From NCBI GenBank assembly GCA_027577415.1, contig JANBQS010000824.1, positions 1 through 11,516 on the forward strand: a stretch of DNA of 11,516 bases, in the 5' to 3' direction. Numbering within the stretch: the stretch's first letter is position 1; each line of letters starts with the position of its first letter. Under the pieces are notes generated by a model. The model did not search any database, was not told the origin of the DNA, and saw nothing but the letters and a program-made list of their open reading frames with translations. Positions 1-6,772 of this stretch are shown piece by piece. Origin of the DNA: Coemansia sp. RSA 922 (taxonomy: Eukaryota; Kickxellomycota; Kickxellomycetes; Kickxellales; Kickxellaceae). A program made the translations under genes and the position numbers.

Positions 1-2
1 CT

Positions 3-140
3 AGCCAAAGCACACTTGAACACCATGCAGGGCCTAGCTATGTCGAGGACAGGGAGATGTCGCATGTCGCTACGTCCACCCAAAAACCAGCTGGACAAAA
101 GGGAGTGTCACCAGTAGGAATATTGCAGCGCAAGCCCTAA
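3..140 (+). CDS. possible C-terminal end of a hypothetical protein (5' part outside the window)
   Basis: This frame is open from the left edge for 45 codons and ends in TAA at 138-140. The translated tail is hydrophilic (it ends GILQRKP) and matches no family I know. An AATAAA lies 11 bases after the stop, and the next gene is on the opposite strand ending at 177, so a convergent 3' end makes sense here. Against it, the stretch is short, third-position GC is only moderate, and another plus-strand frame is open for 38 codons. The call rests on context and not on homology. Confidence 0.35.
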   Translation, partial: SQSTLEHHAGPSYVEDREMSHVATSTQKPAGQKGVSPVGILQRKP

Positions 141-151
141 GCTTCTATACA

Positions 152-157
152 AATAAA
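152..157 (+). terminator. candidate polyadenylation signal AATAAA
   Basis: A perfect AATAAA sits just after the possible plus-strand stop at 140, in a 36-bp AT-rich gap before the convergent gene that ends at 177. The position fits 3'-end formation of the left-hand gene. The two convergent transcripts would probably overlap here. Confidence 0.4.
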
Positions 158-176
158 CACACTAACGAATCTATTA

Positions 177-752
177 TTACTCTCCTTCTTTGCACTTGAG
201 GTAGCGTGGGTGTACTGCCTCTATAGCTTTGGCATGCGCACGCTGCCACTTTGCCTTTTCGTCCTCCCACAGCGCACGGGCCCATCCAATTGCCTCGCTC
301 CACTTGGTCGCGGACCTTACATAGTCCAGCGCCCGCCGTCTGCTGCGCACAACTGCGTGCTTTGTTGCACTCCACTCCGACTCAACCCAGCGCTCGGCCA
401 GGCCATTTGCAAGGCACGCCTTTTGCGAGAGATACCCCGGAGCCACTACCCAGTAGCTCAAGTCGTAGACCTTGCCATTCCACCAACGGTTGATCTTGCC
501 AGCGTCCCACCGTCGCTGTCTGTTCTGTGTGTTATACTGGCTGCCGAGTGTGTCGTCTACTCTGGGTCGCTGCGTAACAGCCATACTCCAGTACATATGG
601 CGCTGGACTTGTTGCAGGCGCCTTTGAAGGGCCTCGGAGCGCTCTGTATGTGACAGCACCCACACATATCCTATAGTCGTCGATAGCAGAGCTCCGCCAG
701 CAAACATTTGGGCATTGTGCCAAGTCAGCACCTTGCTATAGCGTGCCGACAT
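177..752 (-). CDS. probable MICOS complex subunit Mic12/Aim5-like protein
   Basis: The protein is 191 residues long. The start is the ATG at 752-750, which has A at -3; the frame continues upstream to 839 but offers only TTG. Residues 16-34 (FAGGALLSTTIGYVWVLSH) form one membrane segment. A basic, Gln/Arg-rich helix (about 37-52) follows, then a Trp-rich stretch around 82-101 containing WDAGKINRWWNGKV. This order resembles fungal Mic12/Aim5: an N-terminal GG-containing inner-membrane helix, an RxxALxxQ-like helix, and a WN-containing segment. Known Mic12 links MICOS subcomplexes at crista junctions. The remaining C-terminal part (about 105-191) is extra compared with the short family members I know; it is rich in Trp, Ala and charged residues and probably helical. 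The gene lies 113 bp downstream of the PPR gene on the same strand; a CCAAT motif (minus strand, 783-787) lies about 31 bp before the ATG. The family call rests on pattern resemblance only. Confidence 0.55.
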   Translation of the reverse strand: MSARYSKVLTWHNAQMFAGGALLSTTIGYVWVLSHTERSEALQRRLQQVQRHMYWSMAVTQRPRVDDTLGSQYNTQNRQRRWDAGKINRWWNGKVYDLSYWVVAPGYLSQKACLANGLAERWVESEWSATKHAVVRSRRRALDYVRSATKWSEAIGWARALWEDEKAKWQRAHAKAIEAVHPRYLKCKEGE

Positions 753-865
753 TATTATTATAATTCTTTTTTCCTCGCTCGAATTGGCTGATTCCTTTAA
801 TAAAAGTTGAAAAAAATGGACAAGAGCAGAGAAGTGCAAGCGGTGGTGGCTCGGCTCAATGCGAT

Positions 866-3808
866 CTAATCGGTCTCAGCCATGCGGCGTCGTACCAGCT
901 CGGCGCCAGATGCGTCGCCACAGGTGTCAAGAAAGTCAGCCAGTGCCGCGTGGAAGCGATAGTCCGGCTTCAGGCCGGCAGTCTCAACGGCGTGGCACAC
1001 TTGCATAGCACGCTGGATGTTCTCGGAGGTGCTGTGCTCCACGGCATCCATGTGCTCCTTCAGCGCTCCCTCGGGGCTGCGCAGAGTGTCGCGAATGCGC
1101 AGGGCGTGGTAGCGCAGCAGGAGCGTGCTCAGGGGGATGTCCAGACTGGGCGATTCGCTACGGCTCAGCCAGCTTGGCACCGAGTCATTGCTGCTGCTGC
1201 TGCTGCTGGGCCTTGCATCAACGATCCAGTCCTCAATGTCGCCAATGACCAGGTCCTGCTGTGTCGACTCCCAGGGCAGGCTGCCGCTGTCTCTGCTGGC
1301 ACTTGCAAACGGCACGCGCGGCTCGCCAGCGTCACTGCCTTGACCCTTGTACAGCTGCGCGCCCCTCCAGCGGCGGCGTAGCGCGACCTTGTGCAGCGCG
1401 ACGATCAGGCTGGTGTATGTGTGGAGGTTTGGCTCTACTCCATTGCTCAGCATGCTCTCCCACATCTTGCCTACGCCAGCTAGGTTTGCGTCGTTTCCGT
1501 AGAGCGTAATCATCGATGTGTAAGTGCGCACGTTGGGAAAGCACTGCAGGTCTTCGGGAAACTGGCTGCTGCGAGTGGCTGTGTCACCGCCATCCACCTC
1601 GCTGGCATGCGAGTCGCGGCGCACTTGGCCAAAGTAGGCAGCCTCAGCATTCAGGGCCTCAAACACCTCCTCGCCAAACTCAACATTGCGCGCGTAGGCG
1701 GCGATTCGGATGAGCTGGGCAGCAATGTCGTTGACTATCACTGGCTGCTCCTGCTGCACACTGGCGTCGGCATAGACAGAGCTGGGGCCCGGACTGTGCA
1801 TCCACGCTGAGCGGCGGGCCTCGACGATCAGGCTCCACACGCTGCGCGCAATGGCCAGCGGAAGGCTCCACCGGCGAGTATACGTTGAGCTAGGCCGCTT
1901 GGCCAAGACTGTGTGGTCTGGCGGAAGCAGTGTGTACCGCAAGGCAAGGACGCTGGGCTGAATCCCCTTGCTGATCATGGTGCGGATCAAACTCACGCAC
2001 ATGCGGTGGCGGTCGGTGCGAGCAAAGGCCATCAGCGCAGCCTCGTAGACCGATCGGTCCAGAGCCTGCAGTCTGGGACCACCGGGGGCACCTGACTCTT
2101 CGGAAGGCGCTGGCATGGCATGCGCGTAAAACGCAGCAATGGCGGAATCGTACATTTTGCACGCGTTGAGCGCGTTCATATAGGCCGACAGCGTGAGGCA
2201 TGTCAGCAGTTGCTGAGGTGGCATATGGTGCGTCTGCGCTGACTCTGCTAGCAGCGTCTGCCATATCTCCTGGACTTCGCCGTGGTTGGCCGTCCGTGCG
2301 GCAATATTCAACAGAGTGGCGTATATGTTGGGGTCTCGCGCCCGAGAAAGGATCTGCTCCAGCTCCTGAGCGACAGACCCGCCAATCGCCAAGATTTTGG
2401 CCTGCACTGAGCTCTCGTTGTCAGAGCGTGTGGCATCGAGGGCGTAGGGGTTGTTCAGCCCAACTGTCAGAATCATGTTTGTGAGGATGCTGGCGTTGGG
2501 CGAGATGCCCGCCTTACGCATCGCATCAAACTCGCTTAGCGCGTGAGAAATGGCAGGCCACGCGTCTCGCCTGCCTCGCACCAGCCTCTTGCGCAGCCGA
2601 TGCAGCGCTGCAAACACTGGGCCAAACGTGTAGACGTTCATGCTCAGCCCAAGCCCGCCCATGACGCTCCGCGAGGCAAGCATCTGAGGAATCATATCGC
2701 GAGTCGCGTATATGTTGACGATAATGCTCCACAGCTCGGTGGTTGGCCGAACGCCACGCGTCGCACCACCCTGGCTCCATAGCCGGCATGCCTTTGTGGC
2801 CTGCGCAACGCATCTGTCGACAGACTCCCAGTCCTGGCACTGCATGTATCCCTGGATCAGAGTGCCCCAAGTTGTGGCATCCATGCGCGTAATCCCCCAC
2901 TCGTCGCGCCGGCTTATTTGCTCTTCGATCTCGCGAAAGAACCCCCACGCCCCGAGCCGTCGGCACCCGTTGAGCAGCGTGTTGAACGTCACAGCATCCT
3001 CTTGGACGCTGTGCAGCCTCATGTCGCGATGCAGCCAAAGAAGCTCGTCGACCGATGACGACGTGTCGCGGCATATCACGTCAAACACGACGTTGTAGTG
3101 GAAAGTCGATGGCCGCCACACTGTGTAACTGTCCCCGCCAACAGCCCCTTGCGCAGAGTCGGGACTGAAACACCGCCACATGTCTCCAAGCACCATCAGC
3201 GCCCGCCGCTTAGCCATCGTGCGCGTCCAAGAGCGCCCAAGCGAGTCCGATCCATCCTCGCTATCGGTCTCTGGCTTCTTCGATCGGCGCCTGCCAGTGC
3301 CATCTTTGGCTGCGGTTGACTTTGATCGCTCCTTTGGACTCCAAGAGGCGCGCTTCGGGTCGGCCGGTCTTTGCTGGCACGCCTTGAACAACCCAGCCCA
3401 CATTTCAAACGGAATAAACGCCACTATTCGCCTGATCTTTAGGTAGTCGTATTTGGCCCAGATCTCCACCGCGCTGGCTGCGCTGTTATCTAGCAGCGCC
3501 GATAGTTGTGCTATTGCTTGCGTGATCTCAGCGTCCCGGAGCTCCTGCTGCGTGTTGAGCACTACAGCGCTCGTGTGCAGCCTTAGCGCCTGTCTGTGCG
3601 TCTCCTGAGCCAACCTCATTTGAGGGCCTGGCCACGAGTGGCAACGGCCGCCTATAGTCGCCGCCTGCTTGCAGCAACAAGGGCGTGGCTTCTTGGAGCA
3701 AACTGGAGACACGATCTTTGGAGTCACCCTGCACTCGGCGGCTGCTGCAGCTGCTGTGCTGGAAGTCTGCAACAACTTCTGCCTGGCGCTGTTGGACCAT
3801 AGGCTCAT
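866..3808 (-). CDS. mitochondrial pentatricopeptide-repeat (PPR) protein
   Basis: The protein is 980 residues long, starting at the first available ATG (3808-3806). In-frame codons upstream to 3859 reach only a TTG. The N-terminus is Ser/Ala/Arg/Lys-rich with no acidic residue for about the first 20 positions, as in mitochondrial presequences. PPR-like helical repeats are visible at about 235-267, 271-306 (DAVTFNTLLNGC), 310-345, 357-385, 758-792 (PNVRTYTSMITLYG, ending GVEP), 793-812 (NLHTYTSLIVALH) and 931-979 (GLKPDYRFHAALADFL). PPR proteins bind organellar RNA and act in its processing, stability or translation; which RNA is targeted here cannot be told. Low-complexity linkers, including a run of six Ser at 868-873, separate the repeat blocks. 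It ends with TAG at 866-868. It is transcribed divergently from LCB1. Confidence 0.85.
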   Translation of the reverse strand: MSLWSNSARQKLLQTSSTAAAAAAECRVTPKIVSPVCSKKPRPCCCKQAATIGGRCHSWPGPQMRLAQETHRQALRLHTSAVVLNTQQELRDAEITQAIAQLSALLDNSAASAVEIWAKYDYLKIRRIVAFIPFEMWAGLFKACQQRPADPKRASWSPKERSKSTAAKDGTGRRRSKKPETDSEDGSDSLGRSWTRTMAKRRALMVLGDMWRCFSPDSAQGAVGGDSYTVWRPSTFHYNVVFDVICRDTSSSVDELLWLHRDMRLHSVQEDAVTFNTLLNGCRRLGAWGFFREIEEQISRRDEWGITRMDATTWGTLIQGYMQCQDWESVDRCVAQATKACRLWSQGGATRGVRPTTELWSIIVNIYATRDMIPQMLASRSVMGGLGLSMNVYTFGPVFAALHRLRKRLVRGRRDAWPAISHALSEFDAMRKAGISPNASILTNMILTVGLNNPYALDATRSDNESSVQAKILAIGGSVAQELEQILSRARDPNIYATLLNIAARTANHGEVQEIWQTLLAESAQTHHMPPQQLLTCLTLSAYMNALNACKMYDSAIAAFYAHAMPAPSEESGAPGGPRLQALDRSVYEAALMAFARTDRHRMCVSLIRTMISKGIQPSVLALRYTLLPPDHTVLAKRPSSTYTRRWSLPLAIARSVWSLIVEARRSAWMHSPGPSSVYADASVQQEQPVIVNDIAAQLIRIAAYARNVEFGEEVFEALNAEAAYFGQVRRDSHASEVDGGDTATRSSQFPEDLQCFPNVRTYTSMITLYGNDANLAGVGKMWESMLSNGVEPNLHTYTSLIVALHKVALRRRWRGAQLYKGQGSDAGEPRVPFASASRDSGSLPWESTQQDLVIGDIEDWIVDARPSSSSSSNDSVPSWLSRSESPSLDIPLSTLLLRYHALRIRDTLRSPEGALKEHMDAVEHSTSENIQRAMQVCHAVETAGLKPDYRFHAALADFLDTCGDASGAELVRRRMAETD
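1191..1208. repeat. CTG/CAG trinucleotide run in the PPR gene
   Basis: Six tandem CTG units on the plus strand read as AGC on the coding strand and give the six-Ser run of the PPR protein. The run lies in a linker between repeat blocks, so length changes would be tolerated. Confidence 0.8.
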
Positions 3809-4347
3809 GGGGCCTCTACGTACAGCCGACGACGAGTGAAGTCGCGAAACGAGTGACAAATGGCGACCAGCACCAGGAAGAAAAGAAGGAAAAAATAAAA
3901 TAAAAGCTCAATCAGTAAAAAAAAGAAATTCTCAAGAAAAAAGTATAGAAATAAAGCAGACCAGTATTTTTGACCTGTTTTAATCTATTACAGCAACGCT
4001 GAGGAGTCGGACCTCAGTACAGATCTCACGTAATATCCGTGATCTCTGCATACTCCGTTCAAACCCAAGTTTGCAGTACGGCGCTTAGTCGAGCTTGAAC
4101 TCGTGCCACTTTGAATCCAACGCGAAGGCGCTAACCTCATGAGCAAAACTTCCAACTACTTCTTGCAGAGCTTGCGATCCAAAAATATCGTGAAAATATG
4201 TGATTAGATCTGCGGTAATCCGGATCGCCAATGTTTTGGGTTTAGTTCCGCGCGCGTGGGTCTCGACCACTGTTACTCTCCCTTTTCTTCCGCTTTGAAA
4301 TTACCTCAAGTATATTTTGTCATCTACAGGTTAATTGCTCTAATCTA
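3809..4347. promoter_or_regulatory. divergent intergenic region between the PPR gene and LCB1
   Basis: This 539-bp gap separates two genes that start in opposite directions and must hold both promoters. The PPR side (3880-3960) is strongly A-rich on the plus strand, giving a pyrimidine-rich leader for the PPR transcript. The LCB1 side has the short AT element tatattttg at 4311 and a pyrimidine run at 4276-4292. Two tiny upstream reading frames, ATG-TGA at 4198-4203 and a four-codon one at 4231-4245, precede LCB1 if its transcript starts that far out. A minus-strand frame (4085-4300) is open but has no ATG; it is treated as unproven. No tRNA is visible. Confidence 0.6.
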
Positions 4348-5916
4348 ATGGCATCGATGTCTGCTGCTTCTCATCTTGCCCCTCCTCTGACCGCCGAGTC
4401 CGATGGAGACGGCGGTCAGCGTGGACTGTTCCGCACGGCCTGGGACTTTTCCTTCCGCATGGCGCTCCGGTACATTAAGAACTCGTACAAGGACGACCCC
4501 TTCCGCACGTTCCTGGAGGTGTGCTTGATTGGCTTTATCATCTGGTACATGACCAAGCAAAAGTACAACATTGGCAACAACGAGATTGAGCTTTCGGAAA
4601 AGGAGATTGACGAGTTGGTCGACGATTGGAGGCCCGAGCCTCTCGTGCCCGAGCTGACTGACTTTGAACGCGAGACCCTGGACAAGGCAGCGCTTCTCGA
4701 CGGTCCCAACGGCATCAAGGTGCGCCTGGCCTCTGGCAACGGCAAGTCTCTCCTCAACTTTGCCTCCTACAACTTCCTCGGCTTCATCGATAACCCCGAG
4801 TTTGAGAAGCGTGCAGTCGAGACTCTGCGCAAGTATGGCGTTGGCTCGTGCGGCCCTCCCGGCTTCTACGGTACCCTCGACGTACACATGGAGCTGGAGA
4901 AGCACCTGGCGGCATTTGTCGGTCACTCGGCCGCTATTCTCTACAGCCAGGCCTTTACTACCATCCTCTCGGTTATTCCCTGCTTCTCCAAGCGCGGCGA
5001 CATTATCGTTGCTGACGAGGCGGTCAACTTTTCGCTGCAGCAAGCGATAGCTCTGTCGCGTAGCAAGGTGTACTGGTACAAGCACAACGACATGGCCGAT
5101 CTCGAGCGCGTGCTCAAGGATGTCAACAAGCAACTCACTGGGCGCCGGGGGAAGAACGCCCTTCCACGCAAGTTTATTGTCACTGAGGGTCTGTTCCACA
5201 ACACTGGCGACATTTCCCCACTCAAGGACCTTGTTGATCTGAAGCACCGGTACAAGTTCAGGATCATCCTCGATGAGTCACTCTCGTTTGGCGTCCTGGG
5301 AAAGCGCGGCGCGGGTCTGACCGATCACTTCAACGTCGACCCGCACGAGGTCGATCTTCTTATCGGTGCGCTGAGCTACGCGATCGGCGCCTCGGGCGGC
5401 TTTTGCTGTGCCGACAAGGATCTGGTGGAGCACCAGCGGCTGTCTGGCCTGGGCTACTGCTTCTCTGCCTCGATGCCCGGCATCCTTGCCGTGGCTGCCT
5501 CCGATGCCATTCGCGCACTGGAGAGCAACCCAGAGGGCCACTTTGTCAGCATGCGCGAGAACGCCAGTCTGCTGCAGACCCTCCTCAGGCGTATCCCCGG
5601 ACTTCAAGTCGAGGGCGCTCTGGAGAGCCCGTTGATGCACATCCGCCTCACTCCCGAGACCCTGGTGCGCATGAAGCGCTCAGGCGGCGCCTGGACCAAG
5701 ACTGACATTGACCGGGTGCTTGCTGAGCTGGTGGAAGAGGCTCAGAAAGACGGTGTCTTCTTGACTCGCGCCATGTACGTCGATGAGCACGAGCGCCTGC
5801 TGCCAAACTCGAGCATCCGCGTTTGCGTCTCGTGCGCTCACACGCGCAAGGACATTGAGAAGTGCGCCCACGCCATCAAGAATGCCGTCAGCCGCGTCAC
5901 TTCCAAAAAGCGTTAG
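4348..5916 (+). CDS. LCB1: serine palmitoyltransferase subunit 1 (LCB1)
   Basis: The protein has 522 residues, full length for the family, with the first ATG (G at +4) taken as start and TAG at 5914-5916. LCB1 pairs with LCB2 in the ER membrane to condense L-serine with palmitoyl-CoA into 3-ketodihydrosphingosine, the committed step of sphingolipid synthesis. A membrane segment lies at 55-68 (FLEVCLIGFIIWYM), followed by the alpha-oxoamine synthase fold. Diagnostic pieces are LLNFASYNFLGF (135-146), KYGVGSCGPPGFYGTLDVH (162-180), LDESLSFGVLGKRGAGLTDHF (308-328) and HQRLSGLGYCFSASMPG (362-378). The position of the pyridoxal-phosphate lysine of LCB2 is occupied here by Tyr344, as expected for the non-catalytic subunit. 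Cys168 in YGVGSCGP corresponds to human SPTLC1 Cys133, the residue changed in hereditary sensory neuropathy. The gene is intronless in the coding part and is transcribed divergently from the PPR gene. Confidence 0.97.
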   Translation: MASMSAASHLAPPLTAESDGDGGQRGLFRTAWDFSFRMALRYIKNSYKDDPFRTFLEVCLIGFIIWYMTKQKYNIGNNEIELSEKEIDELVDDWRPEPLVPELTDFERETLDKAALLDGPNGIKVRLASGNGKSLLNFASYNFLGFIDNPEFEKRAVETLRKYGVGSCGPPGFYGTLDVHMELEKHLAAFVGHSAAILYSQAFTTILSVIPCFSKRGDIIVADEAVNFSLQQAIALSRSKVYWYKHNDMADLERVLKDVNKQLTGRRGKNALPRKFIVTEGLFHNTGDISPLKDLVDLKHRYKFRIILDESLSFGVLGKRGAGLTDHFNVDPHEVDLLIGALSYAIGASGGFCCADKDLVEHQRLSGLGYCFSASMPGILAVAASDAIRALESNPEGHFVSMRENASLLQTLLRRIPGLQVEGALESPLMHIRLTPETLVRMKRSGGAWTKTDIDRVLAELVEEAQKDGVFLTRAMYVDEHERLLPNSSIRVCVSCAHTRKDIEKCAHAIKNAVSRVTSKKR

Positions 5917-6101
5917 ATCGCCGAGCGCCCTTTTTGCTGGTCTCGAAACCCGAGATACTATTATTAGCAACTTCTTTAATTAGTTCTTTGTCCTTTTTCC
6001 CAGGCAAGTTACAAAGAGGATTATCGCCTTCAAGCCTTTCTGAGGTCATCCTCCTGCAGTTGGTCGGGTAATGGCTCTGCTTTATACTAAGAATCCGTCT
6101 G
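5917..6101. other. LCB1 3' flank
   Basis: This 185-bp stretch lies downstream of the LCB1 stop and before the DNA that is shared with the upstream region of the second paralogue. It holds no open frame of interest. I see no clear AATAAA; AT-rich DNA at 5958-5982 could serve for 3'-end formation. Confidence 0.5.
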
Positions 6102-6139
6102 CATTTCCCTTGGGCCGATGATCTGCATAAAGGTGTTGT

Positions 6140-6164
6140 AAACGCCCTTTTTTTAGGGCCGTTT
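6140..6164. repeat. hairpin with T-rich loop
   Basis: AAACGCCCT (6140-6148) pairs with AGGGCCGTTT (6155-6164), a nine-pair stem with one bulged C and a six-T loop. It lies about 225 bp after LCB1 and is not present in the matching region before the second paralogue. Its role is unknown; it could be a 3'-end structure or chance. Confidence 0.5.
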
Positions 6165-6583
6165 GTAGACTGCGCATTGCGCTTTGTAATAGCTGGCATA
6201 GCCCAATATGCTCCTAACTAGGGACATTTTCCAGCCCGTCCGAAAGTGATCGAGACCGCCTCTTAGTCTTTTGTGCTTTATATGGTCAGTTGGCGCCTTT
6301 TTACAAACCCGCCTTTACACAAACCAGCGGTAGCCGGGGAAAGCGCTTTGAAGACAAAATCTGGAGCTGTAAATAGACCTGAAAGCACGTTTAGACTGGT
6401 ATTTGAGGGACAATGGTCTATTCGCAAAAGAAAAACGAACTTTCTCGATGGACCAACCCCAATTTGTTGCTTTTCTAGTCGCCCTGTTCTTTGAGCCGCA
6501 AAGAGATCGGAGCAAGAGGGGCGATTTTGACGCCGGGTACTGGAGCAGCCCGCGGTCTGGCCTCTGCTAGCTACTTGCCGTGG

Positions 6584-6591
6584 TATAAATA
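6584..6591 (+). promoter_or_regulatory. TATA box of the first paralogue
   Basis: TATAAATA lies 189 bp before the ATG and is conserved, with flanks GTGG on the left, before the second paralogue (10332-10339). Conservation of both sequence and spacing to the upstream block supports a real core promoter. Confidence 0.75.
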
Positions 6592-6772
6592 ATGTATTCT
6601 TCGCCTCAGGACCGGTGTAAGAGCTTTAGGAACTATTCACCATCCCCCTTTTTCGCACTCGTCTGCATCTCGACTCCTATCTCACCTCTCTATATATCTC
6701 ATTCTCTCTCCTTTCTAACATCTACCACCCTCCTGCCCGCTCGCAATCCTACTACGCCTTGTTTTCTCAACA

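Larger units (their letters stand above)
6102..6772 (+). promoter_or_regulatory. promoter and leader of the first mucin-like paralogue
   Basis: This 671-bp region is patchily similar to 9863-10497 in front of the second paralogue. Matching blocks are 6115-6129 with 9878-9892 (15 of 15 identical), 6386-6405 with 10097-10116 (18 of 20), 6440-6454 with 10161-10175 (15 of 15) and 6541-6568 with 10289-10316. The last block is followed 43 bp later by the TATA box in both copies. From about 6645 the strand is C/T-rich up to the ATG, as in leaders of strongly expressed fungal genes. The ATG at 6773 has A at -3. Confidence 0.7.

Noticed and set aside
753..839. Upstream extension of the Mic12-like protein to 839
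   Set aside because: The only upstream start would be TTG; the ATG at 752 has good context and places the membrane segment as in the family.
4055..4072. tRNA B-box-like GTTCAAACC in the divergent promoter
   Set aside because: The flanking bases do not form a T-arm and no acceptor stem or anticodon arm can be built around it.
4321..4330. Acceptor-like catctacag just before the LCB1 start, suggesting a leader intron
   Set aside because: No convincing donor at a suitable distance; the LCB1 N-terminus is complete without it.
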